The notes: generated from the sequence alone by a model not told the origin. Positions 14,120-23,804 are shown, numbered from the stretch's first letter. The stretch: DNA of 64,000 nt from Aquiflexum balticum DSM 16537 (GCF_900176595.1 NZ_LT838813.1:992001-1056000); one strand, 5' to 3'. Numbers and translations are program-made.

Positions 14120-15685
14120 ATGAAAACTTATAAAATAATTTTTGTCTGCACCTTCATAATTAATGGAATCCTTGGGTGTCAGACCAGTGAGGAACCATCT
14201 CCGATAAATCTTCAAGAACTTACAATCCAGAATATTCATAAGGCTTTCAAAGATGGTGATTACAATAGTCAAAAATTGGTTTCAGCTTATTTGGAAAGGA
14301 TTAAAAACCTTGACCCATCCATAAACGCTATTAACTCAATCAATCCAAATGCACTAAACATTGCTAAAGAACTTGATGAGGAATTTGAGCACACCAAGGT
14401 GCTCCGCCCACTTCATGGGATACCTGTGATCGTTAAAAACAACATACAATCCAAAGGGCTTGAAACTACTGCCGGGTCACTGGCATTACAAAATTTCAAA
14501 CCTGAGAGTGACGCATTCATTATTTGTAAGTTGGTAGAAGCTGGTGCCATAATCCTGGGCAAATCAAATATGGCTGAATGGGCATTTACTCCGTGGGGAT
14601 CGTATAGCTCAACAAATGGTGCAACTTTAAATGCCTATAATCAAGAATATACTTCTGCGGGCTCAAGTGGTGGAACGGGGGCTGCCATCGCTGCCAATTT
14701 TGGTGTAATTGGATTAGGAACAGATACGGGCGGTTCAATACGTTTACCCTCATCTCATGGATCGTTAGTGGGTTTTAGGCCAACGATGGGTTTGGTGAGT
14801 CGATCCGGAATTATTCCATGCCAGCTTCGACAAGACATGGCCGGCCCTATGTGTCGGACCGTTGAAGATGCAGCAAGAGTTCTAGAAGTCATTAGCGGTT
14901 ATGATGAAGAAGATGATTTGACTTCATATTCTAATGGGAGAATACCTGATAATTATATTCAGTTCCTTGACAATGAAGGCTTAAAAGGATCAAGAATTGG
15001 GGTTCTGTGGGAAATAGCTGAAGTCGATATTGACCCTGAAATATTGGCACTTTTTGAAGAAGCCATTGAGGATATGAAGAAGCTCGGTGCAGAGATCATT
15101 GATCCTGTAGTCATTCCAAATTTTGCATTGCTTCGTAAGAACCATTGGTGTGAAAGTTTCAGATCTGATATTGAAAACTACCTGATTAAAAATGTTAAAA
15201 ATGACACGATTCGAAAACTTGAGGATTTAATTCGGATTGGTTCAAAATCAAAGTTCACAACAGAGACTTTAAACTTTTCTGCAACTCATAATGGCCGCCC
15301 TGAGAATATAGAAATTTCATGTTTGGATGCGTATTCTGATCTAAATAGAATTGCATTTCGAGAAGCCATTGAAAACTATATGGATTCAATGCGATTAGAT
15401 GCTCTCATTTATCCAACCTGGAATATAAAACCTTACAGGATGGATTCAATAGTTGAGGAATACACTGGCGAAAATACCGGGGCTGTTGCACCTCACACAG
15501 GTCAACCAGCATTTACAGTTCCCATGGGTTTTATGCAAGATAACTTGCCGACAGGAGTGGAATTCCTTGGACGTATGTATTCAGAACCGATATTAATCAA
15601 ACTTGCTTACTCTTATGAACAAGGAACAAAGCATAGAAGAAACCCAAATTTAGAAAAGGCTATGACAAAAGATAAAATGCATTAA
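14120..15685 (+). CDS. Amidase-signature family lipoprotein
   Basis: The 521-residue protein starts with a lipoprotein signal (IINGILGC, Cys20), so it is anchored to a membrane. The amidase-signature domain has its Lys in PVIVKNNIQ. The Gly/Ser-rich motif SAGSSGGTGAAIAANFG and the GTDTGGSIRLP strand supply the cis-Ser and the nucleophile Ser. The Ser-Ser-Lys triad is therefore complete. It hydrolyses an amide bond, but the substrate cannot be read from sequence. The cassette begins at GTTATAGCC (14099), and the last codons run into GGCTATGAC (15658-15666), which complements that start at 8 of 9 bases. Confidence 0.92.
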   Translation: MKTYKIIFVCTFIINGILGCQTSEEPSPINLQELTIQNIHKAFKDGDYNSQKLVSAYLERIKNLDPSINAINSINPNALNIAKELDEEFEHTKVLRPLHGIPVIVKNNIQSKGLETTAGSLALQNFKPESDAFIICKLVEAGAIILGKSNMAEWAFTPWGSYSSTNGATLNAYNQEYTSAGSSGGTGAAIAANFGVIGLGTDTGGSIRLPSSHGSLVGFRPTMGLVSRSGIIPCQLRQDMAGPMCRTVEDAARVLEVISGYDEEDDLTSYSNGRIPDNYIQFLDNEGLKGSRIGVLWEIAEVDIDPEILALFEEAIEDMKKLGAEIIDPVVIPNFALLRKNHWCESFRSDIENYLIKNVKNDTIRKLEDLIRIGSKSKFTTETLNFSATHNGRPENIEISCLDAYSDLNRIAFREAIENYMDSMRLDALIYPTWNIKPYRMDSIVEEYTGENTGAVAPHTGQPAFTVPMGFMQDNLPTGVEFLGRMYSEPILIKLAYSYEQGTKHRRNPNLEKAMTKDKMH

Positions 15686-15710
15686 AACACATTTTATCAA
15701 ATCGTTAAAT
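15658..15710 (+). other. Candidate short, diverged attC-like site 8
   Basis: GGCTATGAC (15658-15666) matches the complement of the amidase cassette's start with one change in the otherwise constant AAC. A perfect nine-base stem GATAAAATG/CATTTTATC (15671-15679, 15690-15698) follows, then ATCGTTAAAT, whose GTTAAAT fits GTTRRRY. The topology fits an attC, but the site is only 53 bp. The hairpin could instead be a weak terminator. Confidence 0.35.
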
Positions 15711-16096
15711 TGCTAAATCCAAATCGTTTTTAACGGTACCTGACCCCTTCCCCCCATAAAAACTCTTCATAATCTCAAAACTACCAGAAAATCCATGCCT
15801 CTCCCTGAGGTAAATTTTTGTGGTTTGGACGGTTGAATGGGCTAAGATCAGGCGGATTTCTTCTTCTGAATAGCCGAAGTAAGCCATATGATTGGCCAAG
15901 GTATGTCTTGGAACATGACTAGTCAACCCTTCTATTCCAAGGTTTTCACCGATTCGTTTTTACGAACCATTATGACGGGTTATGGCTCTTTGGATAAGGT
16001 ATTCCTGTTCTTTGGTGAAGTTTGATTGGTTTTCTAGCGCATCCCTGAAATCACCGAAATCTAATTGGGGAAAATAAATCTTACAGGTAAGCATTG
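15705..16096 (-). pseudogene. Decayed tyrosine recombinase, C-terminal remnant
   Basis: On the minus strand, 15705-15926 encodes a tyrosine recombinase C-terminus. It has the HxxRH box in TSHVPRHTLANHM, the second His in ILAHSTVQTT and the nucleophile Tyr in KIYLRERHGF. Upstream in the same frame there is a stop codon (about residue 11 before this segment) and then about 45 residues with no recombinase features. The core-binding domain and the first catalytic Arg are missing, so the gene is dead. It lies where the cassette array gives way to ordinary chromosome. Confidence 0.7.
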
Positions 16097-16170
16097 CTCA
16101 ACTATACAGGATATAGCAGGTGGGATATGATTTGAAATTCCATTAATTTAATGCGTTGATTTGATTTCAA

Positions 16171-19100
16171 ATGGTTTTAAGAATACTGAGTTACTGCTTT
16201 ATTTTCTTTTTGATTTCCTGTAGCCCTGAACTCCCGGAGGATGTGCGGGCAGCCTATGAGGAATTACCGGAAGCACTGGATTTCAATATCCATGTCAAGC
16301 CAATTCTGTCCGATAAATGCTTCGCCTGCCATGGCCCTGACCTGGCAGCCCAAAAGGCAGGACTGAGTTTGCACGATCCTGAAATGGCTTTTGCATCTCT
16401 GAAAGACTCTCCCGGTAAGGTTGCCATCAAATCAGGAAGCCTCCGCAAAAGCGAACTTTTTCACCGGATCATTTCAGAAGATCCGGAGTACCGGATGCCT
16501 TCCCAAGAATCAAATTTGATTTTGACCCCAAAAGAAAAGGCAATCCTGATCAAATGGATTGAAGATGGGGCCGAATACAAAAAGCATTGGGCCTTTATTC
16601 CTCCCCAAAAACATGACATTCCGAAAATAAAAGATAAAGCTTGGATCAAAAATCCAATTGACCACTTTGTTCTAAACAAACTTGAGCAGGAAGGAATCCA
16701 ACCTTCAGCGGAGGCCGATAAGGAAACGCTCCTGAGAAGATTGAGCTTGGATTTGATAGGTTTGCCTCCAAGCCTGGCTGAAATAGATGCCTTTCTTGCT
16801 GATCCCTCTGACAACGCTTATGAAAAGCAGGTTGACAGATTGCTCAATTCTCCACATTACGGGGAGAAAATGGCCATGCATTGGATGGACATAGCAAGGT
16901 TTGCCGACACCCATGGCTATACCGTAGACAGGTATAGGGACGCATCGCCCTATCGGGATTGGGTGATCAGGGCATTCAACCAAAACCTTCCCTACGATCA
17001 GTTTATCACCCATCAGTTGGCGGGGGATCTCCTTCCCAATCCTAGCAAAGAGCAGCTGATTGCGACGGCATTCAATCGGATTCATCCCCAAAATATGGAA
17101 GGGGGAATTGTGGAGGAGGAGTTTCGGGTGGAATATGTGGTAGACCGGACGAGTACCATGGGTCAGGCTTTTATGGCTTTGACATTGGGTTGTGCGCGGT
17201 GTCATGACCATAAATACGACCCGATTTCCCAAAAGAATTTCTTTGAACTCAGTAGTTTTTTCAATCAGGTGGATGAGGCCGGTCAGATCTCTTGGGATGA
17301 TTCCATGCCCGTTCCGACGATGCTTTTGACCGATACGGAGAAAGACAATATGCTTTCCTACCTGCTTTCCCAAAAAAACAAGGAGGAAGAGGAACTGGCA
17401 AAAATGGCTGAAAAGGAGGAAGATGCCTTTCAGGCCTGGTTGGCATCGGAGTCTTTTCAAAAAGTTTCCAAAATGGATTTTCCGGCAAGCCGGAATGCCT
17501 TTTACACTTTTGACCAAAACTCCATTCAGAATCTTCTGAATCCTTCCCAAAAAGGAACCATGGAAAGCAGCGAGGTGAAAAACCAGAAACCCGCCTATGT
17601 AGAGGGATTCAGGGGAAAATCGGTCAAACTCAATGGGGATTCCTGGCTGGATTTGGGCGGTTCGGGTGTTTTTTCACGCAGCGAACCTTTTTCTGTAAGT
17701 GTTTGGATTTCTGTCCCCAAGTCTTTGACTGATGGGGCGATCTTCCACAAGGGTTCAGGCGCAGTGCTCTATAATTGGCGGGGATACCACCTCAGTCTCA
17801 AAAACAACCGCCTGGAATTACTGATGGCACATACCGCTCCCTACAATGCCATCACCAAAGTCACGGAACAGGATATTCCCCGTGACCAATGGATCAATTT
17901 GGTCATGACGTATGACGGTTCTTCCAAAGCAAATGGACTCAAAGTATTCCTAAACGGACTTGAAATGGCTACCCAAACTACCCATGACAACCTGTACAAA
18001 GACATCCTTTTTCAGGGGGGACAGCCGGGTTTGCAGGTAGGGGCTGTGTGGAGAGGCAAGGGACTCAAAGACGCTTTGGTGGATGAAGTCAGTGTGTATG
18101 ACAAAGAACTTTCGTCTCTTGAGGTCTTGCAGATTGCCAAGCTTGACAAATATAAATCAATCCTTGCCCAAACCTGGGACAAATTCGATGCTCAGGAAAA
18201 ACAGGCCCTGAAAAAACTCTATCTCAACAACCATTCTGTGGCTTACAGAGAAAAGCTGAAAGATGTGGTTGACCAGAGAAAAGCCTATGCAGATTCTGTT
18301 GAGCGGATACCTGAAATGATGATCATGCAGGACAAAACCGCAAAGCGGAGCACTTATGTTTTGACACGTGGAGAATATAACCTGCATGGAGAGGAAGTTT
18401 TTCCCAATACCCCCGAAAGCGTATTGCCTATGCGTGAAAACCTTCCCAAAAACCGTCTTGGACTGGCCCAATGGCTGACGGATCCAGAAAATCCACTTAC
18501 GGCAAGGGTGGCAGTCAACCGATTTTGGCAAAATTACTTTGGCCGCGGGTTGGTCGCCTCTTCTGAGGATTTTGGAAATCAGGGCCAATTGCCTTCGCAT
18601 CCGGAATTACTGGACTGGTTGGCATTGGAATTTCAAAATTCGGGTTGGGATGTGAAAGCCATGCAACGTCTGATTGTCACTTCTGCTACCTACCGTCAAG
18701 CCTCGAAAAGTAGGCCTGAATTGGCCGAGAAAGATCCTGACAATTACCTGCTAGCCCGTGGGCCGTCGGTTCGTCTGCCTGCAGAATTGATCCGGGACAA
18801 TGCCCTATTTGCCGCAGGTTTACTGAACCCTACAATTGGAGGGAAAAGTGTGTTTCCTTATCAGCCTGAGGGTCTTTGGAAGGTAAACGGGGCCAACTAC
18901 GTGCAGGATACAGGGGAAAATCTTTACCGAAGGAGTATGTATACGATTTGGAAACGCTCCGTTCACCATCCTACATTATCCATCTTCGATGCACCTGACC
19001 ACAGTTTTTCGGTAAGCAAAAGGCAGGAGACCAATACGCCGCTTCAAGCTTTGGTACTGATGAATGATCCGACTTTTGTGGAGGCTTCCAAGGTTTTGGG

Positions 19101-19377
19101 TGAAAAGATGCTGGCTTATCCGGAAATCTCCAAGTCTATAGAAGATACTTTCCGCAGACTGACAGGAAGAAAACCCAATCCTAAGGAGCTTCAAATCCTT
19201 CTGAAATTAAGGGAAAATGAATACCGTAAATTCAAGGCAGATCAAAATAAAACAAAAGGCTGGTTGACTTCCGGGGAATATCAGATTCCTATAGAATTAG
19301 ATCCTTTCCACCTTGCGGCCAATGCCGTCACCGCCAGTGCCATTATCAATTCAGATGCTTTTCTAACCAAAAGATAA
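16171..19377 (+). CDS. Planctomycete-type cytochrome with DUF1549, LamG-like and DUF1553 domains
   Basis: This is a 1068-residue lipoprotein (LISC, Cys17). A heme c site C50-F-A-C53-H54 sits in a PSCyt1-type domain. It is followed by the DUF1549 region (NPIDHFVLNKLEQEGI, DLIGLPPS, RFADTHGYTVDRYR), a concanavalin/LamG-like beta domain around residues 450-640 and the DUF1553 region (NRLGLAQWLTDPENPLTARVAVNRFWQNYFGRGLV). The biochemical role of this family is not established; the heme suggests periplasmic electron transfer. One base separates it from the next gene, so it heads a three-gene operon. Confidence 0.9.
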   Translation: MVLRILSYCFIFFLISCSPELPEDVRAAYEELPEALDFNIHVKPILSDKCFACHGPDLAAQKAGLSLHDPEMAFASLKDSPGKVAIKSGSLRKSELFHRIISEDPEYRMPSQESNLILTPKEKAILIKWIEDGAEYKKHWAFIPPQKHDIPKIKDKAWIKNPIDHFVLNKLEQEGIQPSAEADKETLLRRLSLDLIGLPPSLAEIDAFLADPSDNAYEKQVDRLLNSPHYGEKMAMHWMDIARFADTHGYTVDRYRDASPYRDWVIRAFNQNLPYDQFITHQLAGDLLPNPSKEQLIATAFNRIHPQNMEGGIVEEEFRVEYVVDRTSTMGQAFMALTLGCARCHDHKYDPISQKNFFELSSFFNQVDEAGQISWDDSMPVPTMLLTDTEKDNMLSYLLSQKNKEEEELAKMAEKEEDAFQAWLASESFQKVSKMDFPASRNAFYTFDQNSIQNLLNPSQKGTMESSEVKNQKPAYVEGFRGKSVKLNGDSWLDLGGSGVFSRSEPFSVSVWISVPKSLTDGAIFHKGSGAVLYNWRGYHLSLKNNRLELLMAHTAPYNAITKVTEQDIPRDQWINLVMTYDGSSKANGLKVFLNGLEMATQTTHDNLYKDILFQGGQPGLQVGAVWRGKGLKDALVDEVSVYDKELSSLEVLQIAKLDKYKSILAQTWDKFDAQEKQALKKLYLNNHSVAYREKLKDVVDQRKAYADSVERIPEMMIMQDKTAKRSTYVLTRGEYNLHGEEVFPNTPESVLPMRENLPKNRLGLAQWLTDPENPLTARVAVNRFWQNYFGRGLVASSEDFGNQGQLPSHPELLDWLALEFQNSGWDVKAMQRLIVTSATYRQASKSRPELAEKDPDNYLLARGPSVRLPAELIRDNALFAAGLLNPTIGGKSVFPYQPEGLWKVNGANYVQDTGENLYRRSMYTIWKRSVHHPTLSIFDAPDHSFSVSKRQETNTPLQALVLMNDPTFVEASKVLGEKMLAYPEISKSIEDTFRRLTGRKPNPKELQILLKLRENEYRKFKADQNKTKGWLTSGEYQIPIELDPFHLAANAVTASAIINSDAFLTKR

Positions 19378-19378
19378 T

Positions 19379-20887
19379 ATGAGTAACCATCACGATGCCC
19401 CGCTCAGGTCTTCCAACAGAGATCTTCAGGAGATTGAAAAGAATATGGACAGAAGGAGGTTTTTGACAAAAACTTCTTTGGGACTTGGTTCCCTGGCCTT
19501 GGGCTCGCTGATGGGAATGGAGAAGATTTTTGCAGAAAACCCAAAGGTTCCGCCGCCGCTTTCTGAGTCACCCAATGGATTGGCAGAATTGCCGCATTTT
19601 ATGCCAAAGGCCAAGCGGGTGATTTACCTATTTCAGAGCGGGGGGCCTTCCCAGTTGGAATTGTATGATTACAAACCAAAGCTGGTGGACCTTCATGGTC
19701 AGGAGCTCCCTGATTCGGTGAGAGACGGGCAACGTCTTACCGGGATGAGTGCTGATCAAAGTTCGTTTCCTATGACTGCTTCAGCTTTTAAATTTAGCCA
19801 ATATGGACAAAGCAGGGCTTGGGTCAGTGAACTGATGCCCCATACTGCTGAGATCGTGGATGAACTTTGTTTTATCAAAAGCATGCAGACGGGACAGATC
19901 AACCATGATCCGGCCATTACTTTTTTCCAGACAGGCCATCAGCTTCCGGGCCGTCCCTCCATGGGCGCTTGGTTGAGTTATGGATTGGGTTCGGATAATC
20001 AAAACCTACCTGCTTTTATCGTCTTGGTTTCCAAAAATGCGGTGCAGGACCAACCGCTTTATGCCAGACTTTGGGGAAATGGATTTCTCCCTTCCCAATA
20101 CCAGGGCATCCAATTCCGGTCCGGCAAAGACCCTGTGCTTTATCTCGGCAATCCTGAAAATTACGATGGAAAAGACAGGCGTGAAATGCTCGATTACCTC
20201 AAATCACTGAATGATGTGCAGTTGGATACTTATGGCGATCCTGAGATCAGCGCCCGCATTGCCCAGTATGAAATGGCCTTCCGGATGCAGACCTCAGTAC
20301 CGGAAATTACGGATATGTCCAAGGAACCTGACTCGGTTTATGAGATGTATGGTGAAGACAGCCGCGATCCCGGTACTTATGCTGCCAATTGCCTTTTGGC
20401 GAGAAAGCTTATTGAAAAAGATGTCAAATTTGTCCAGCTCTACCATCAGGGATGGGATCAGCACGGGAATTTACCCGGAGGGATAAAAAACCAATGCCAG
20501 AAAACGGACCGGGCAACCGCGGCATTGATCAAAGACCTCAAGCAAAGGGGCTTGTTGGAAGATACGCTTGTTGTTTGGGGCGGGGAATTTGGTAGGACAG
20601 TGTACAGTCAGGGCACACTTTCACCGGATAATTATGGCCGTGACCATCATCCACGCTGCTTTACCAAATGGATGTGCGGGGCAGGGGTAAAGCCGGGTTT
20701 CACCTATGGAGAAACAGACGATTTTGGATATAATGTGGTCAAAGATCCGGTTCATGTCCATGACCTGCAGGCAACGATTCTACATCTTTTTGGAATAGAC
20801 CATGAAAAACTCACTTACAAGCATCAGGGCCGGAGATTTAGGCTTACCGATGTAGAGGGTCATGTGGTAAAGGGGATTTTAACCTAG
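19379..20887 (+). CDS. DUF1501 family protein with Tat signal
   Basis: The 502-residue protein has a twin-arginine signal (MDRRRFLTKTSLGLGSLALG; R25-R26-R27), so it is exported folded. An internal ATG at codon 23 (M23) could be the true start, since signal peptides rarely sit so far in. The body has RVIYLFQSGGPSQLELYDYKP, FVQLYHQGWDQHGNL and VWGGEFGRT...NYGRDHHPRCF. The Asp/His residues there are the metal-site pattern of this alkaline-phosphatase/sulfatase-like superfamily. DUF1501 proteins regularly pair with DUF1553 proteins, as here. The substrate is unknown. Confidence 0.9.
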   Translation: MSNHHDAPLRSSNRDLQEIEKNMDRRRFLTKTSLGLGSLALGSLMGMEKIFAENPKVPPPLSESPNGLAELPHFMPKAKRVIYLFQSGGPSQLELYDYKPKLVDLHGQELPDSVRDGQRLTGMSADQSSFPMTASAFKFSQYGQSRAWVSELMPHTAEIVDELCFIKSMQTGQINHDPAITFFQTGHQLPGRPSMGAWLSYGLGSDNQNLPAFIVLVSKNAVQDQPLYARLWGNGFLPSQYQGIQFRSGKDPVLYLGNPENYDGKDRREMLDYLKSLNDVQLDTYGDPEISARIAQYEMAFRMQTSVPEITDMSKEPDSVYEMYGEDSRDPGTYAANCLLARKLIEKDVKFVQLYHQGWDQHGNLPGGIKNQCQKTDRATAALIKDLKQRGLLEDTLVVWGGEFGRTVYSQGTLSPDNYGRDHHPRCFTKWMCGAGVKPGFTYGETDDFGYNVVKDPVHVHDLQATILHLFGIDHEKLTYKHQGRRFRLTDVEGHVVKGILT

Positions 20888-20899
20888 GGTTGTCAAAAT

Positions 20900-22240
20900 A
20901 TGATACAAGACCTGATCACTTTCATCGGACGATTTCACCCACTTTGGGTTCATTTGCCTATTGGTTTTTTGATCATTGCGGTCTTTTTTAAAGCCTATAT
21001 GACATTGGGGAAAAAACCCGCGATGCAGGAAGCTGTGAACTTTTCTTTGCTTTTGGGAACCATCAGTGCCTTAATTGCAGCAGTATTGGGTTTTTTGCTT
21101 TCGCAATCCGGGGGATATGAGGACGACCTTTTGGATGTTCATGTGGTGGCAGGATGGATGACGGTGATAATCTCAGCCATTGCCTGGTGGATCAATAAGC
21201 ATGAGGACAGGTTCAGCAAAAAACTGAATTATATTGTATTAGGCTTTATGATCCTGGCACTTTCTGTCACCGGACATTTTGGGGGAAGCCTTACTCATGG
21301 GGAAGATTATCTAACTGCTTATGCACCTTTTGGTGAAAAGCAAAAAGAGACCCAAGGGCGGGTTTTGGATAAATTGGAGGATGCGGAGGTTTTTACAGAT
21401 GTGATTCAGCCTGTGCTTCGAAGCAAATGTCAAAGCTGTCACCGACCTGGAAAAACCAAAGGTGAACTGAATTTGGTTTCCTATGAGACTATGCTCCAAG
21501 GAGGAGAAAACGGTCCGGTATTTATTGCGGCAGATGCTGAAAAAAGTGAGCTGATCCGGAGAGTAACGCTGCCGTCTGATCACGATGATTTTATGCCTGC
21601 AGAAGGGAAAAAGCCACTGACTGAAGAAGAAATCCAAGTACTCATTTGGTGGATAGCAAAAGGAAAAGCAGATCCTAAAATCTCCTTGATGGATGCGGAT
21701 GAAGCTATTATTGCATGGGCAAAGCCTAGACTGAATATACTCGGAACAGAAAAATTACAGGTAGTAAGAATCGATACTGTTCATCTCAAAGCTTTGGAGA
21801 AAATGGGATTTCGGGTTAGAATTCTCTCCCACGAATCCGGCGCTTTGGATGTTGTCTTGCCATCGGATGCCGCCAAGGATCGAGCTTCGGAACTATTGAA
21901 AGCGCTTTTGCCTGTCAAAGATCAGATTTATTGGCTCAGTTTGGCCGAAACGGGACTCCAAGATTATGACCTGAATCAGATAGCGCAGTTTTCAAATTTG
22001 CACAGACTACGGATCGAAAATAATCCCATCACGGATTCAGGAATTTCAGCTTTGAGCAGTCTTTCCAAACTGGAAAGTTTGAACCTGAACGGGACCAAGG
22101 TCAGCGAAGCAGGTTTGGAAACATTGGCTGAAATCCAAACTCTCAAATCACTTTACCTTTGGAATACAGCTATTGATCCTAAGGACGAAAAGGTGGGAAA
22201 AATACAATCTATCGGGGTGAGGGTAGTTTTTGGAAGTTGA
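20900..22240 (+). CDS. DUF2231 membrane domain, heme c domain and leucine-rich repeats
   Basis: This 446-residue protein is third in the operon. Residues 1-140 hold about four transmembrane helices with the DUF2231 pattern FHPLWVHLPIGFLIIAV and VHVVAGWMTVIISAIAWW. A cytochrome region has CQSCH (LRSKCQSCHRPGKTKGELNL) and a distal Met in DDFMPAEGKKPL. The C-terminus has leucine-rich repeats (LHRLRIENNPITDSGISALSSL). It may carry electrons from the DUF1553 cytochrome into the membrane; that is inference from co-location. Confidence 0.85.
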   Translation: MIQDLITFIGRFHPLWVHLPIGFLIIAVFFKAYMTLGKKPAMQEAVNFSLLLGTISALIAAVLGFLLSQSGGYEDDLLDVHVVAGWMTVIISAIAWWINKHEDRFSKKLNYIVLGFMILALSVTGHFGGSLTHGEDYLTAYAPFGEKQKETQGRVLDKLEDAEVFTDVIQPVLRSKCQSCHRPGKTKGELNLVSYETMLQGGENGPVFIAADAEKSELIRRVTLPSDHDDFMPAEGKKPLTEEEIQVLIWWIAKGKADPKISLMDADEAIIAWAKPRLNILGTEKLQVVRIDTVHLKALEKMGFRVRILSHESGALDVVLPSDAAKDRASELLKALLPVKDQIYWLSLAETGLQDYDLNQIAQFSNLHRLRIENNPITDSGISALSSLSKLESLNLNGTKVSEAGLETLAEIQTLKSLYLWNTAIDPKDEKVGKIQSIGVRVVFGS

Positions 22241-22430
22241 ATTTGATCTGAATGGGAAAGGATAGATTGGCATTGGATCAAAAGTGAGCATAGGAAAAGA
22301 AAAATCCATTTCGAAATGATTTTTAAAATACCTTTAAATTATGGCGTCTCTAAGTTTGAAGCTAAGCAGACTCTTTGCTATAAATAAGCTGTTTTCTTCA
22401 AATTGGTGATACCTTAAAAAAATAACAGAC

Positions 22431-23570
22431 ATGAAAATTACCATCATTGGTGGGGGAATTGCAGGGTTAACAACCGCTTTAGCATTGAACAAACTTGGAT
22501 TTCAGTTTGAAGTGTATGAACGGGCAAAACAGCTAAATGAAGTTGGGGCAGGTATTTGGATGCAACCCAACGCATTGAAAGTTTTAGACTGGTTAGGGCT
22601 GGGCACACTCGTCAGAGAGAGTGGTACGCTGTTGGACCAGGTAGATATAACAAACTCCCAATTAGTACCCTTTAAAAAAACCGGACAGCAAGTTGTTCAG
22701 GACGAAAAAGGCAATAAAATTGTGGCAATACACAGATCAACCTTACAGATGATATTGTTTGAAGCCTTACCTAAAGACAAGGTAAAACTAGGGTATGAAT
22801 TCAATTCAATCGATTACAGTAACAATCAGCTGAAGATTTATATAGGCGATAAGGAAACAGTTACGGATTTGCTCATTGGAGCTGATGGAATAAACTCAAA
22901 GGTGAGAGATAGTATATTTAGTAATACTTCAAAAAGATTTTCAGGTCAAACGTGTTGGAGGGGTATTTCTGAAATTGGTCTTCCAAAAGAGTTTCAAAAC
23001 TCAGGCATTGAAAGTTGGGGTAGAAAGATAAGATTTGGCTTTTCTCAAATTTCAGAGAATCAGGTTTATTGGTTTGCTGTAGTCAAGGCCAAACAGAACG
23101 GAACTGACAACATAGATAGCATTAAATCTGAATTAAGGCAGTTGTATAGCAGTTTCCACCCTTTAGTTTTAAAAATCATTGACCAAACCAAAGCGGAGAA
23201 AATCATCAGGAATGACATTTCAGACCTTAAACGGCTAGATAAATGGCATAAAGACAAAGTGGTTTTGGTAGGAGATGCTGCACACGCCACTACCCCGAAT
23301 ATGGGACAAGGGGCAGGCCAAGGAATCGAAGACGCCTATTACCTTGCGAATATTTTAGCAGGAAACAATCAGATTGAGCAGACCTTGGATTTATTTGAAT
23401 CAGCCAGACGGGAAAAAGTCGATTATGTGGTAAATAACTCCTGGAGGTTGGGACAGTTGGCCCATAGTGATTTTGGACAATTCATAATGAAATCCATTAT
23501 GAAATTAACACCCGAGAAAGTAATGAAACAGCAAATGAAAAAACTTTACTTAATTCATGATACATTTTAA
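22431..23570 (+). CDS. FAD-dependent monooxygenase (PHBH/UbiH-like)
   Basis: The 379-residue protein has the three group A flavoprotein monooxygenase fingerprints: GGGIAGLTTALALNKLG for the FAD ADP moiety, a DG motif in LIGADGINSKVRDSI, and the GD motif in VVLVGDAAHATTPNMGQGAG. These enzymes use NAD(P)H and O2 to hydroxylate aromatic or related substrates, including antibiotics in the TetX branch. The substrate cannot be assigned. It is a single-gene unit; 190 bp upstream has no recognisable regulatory motif. The 234 bp after it hold no gene I can support. Confidence 0.88.
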   Translation: MKITIIGGGIAGLTTALALNKLGFQFEVYERAKQLNEVGAGIWMQPNALKVLDWLGLGTLVRESGTLLDQVDITNSQLVPFKKTGQQVVQDEKGNKIVAIHRSTLQMILFEALPKDKVKLGYEFNSIDYSNNQLKIYIGDKETVTDLLIGADGINSKVRDSIFSNTSKRFSGQTCWRGISEIGLPKEFQNSGIESWGRKIRFGFSQISENQVYWFAVVKAKQNGTDNIDSIKSELRQLYSSFHPLVLKIIDQTKAEKIIRNDISDLKRLDKWHKDKVVLVGDAAHATTPNMGQGAGQGIEDAYYLANILAGNNQIEQTLDLFESARREKVDYVVNNSWRLGQLAHSDFGQFIMKSIMKLTPEKVMKQQMKKLYLIHDTF

Positions 23571-23804
23571 TGATGAGCTATTGTCAACGAGGGAAGTCAT
23601 TGCACAACTTTAATCTGAATCAAAGAAAACCGATTTTTGCTAGTTGAAAGCTTTTTAAACCACCGCTAACAGCTCTAAAAAAACTGCTTTTATCCCAGTT
23701 TCTGTTCGATTTCTTTAGCCGTCTTGGTGATGGAAAATCCACTCAAATTATTACATCTCAGTGTATTGGGAATTCTGGTTTTCTGTTTTTAGGCCTAACT
23801 TCCC

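Noticed and set aside
23571-23804. Minus-strand stretch encoding a short peptide-like sequence after the monooxygenase gene
   Set aside because: The frame is interrupted by stops, has no recognisable domain and is too short to support as a gene or pseudogene.
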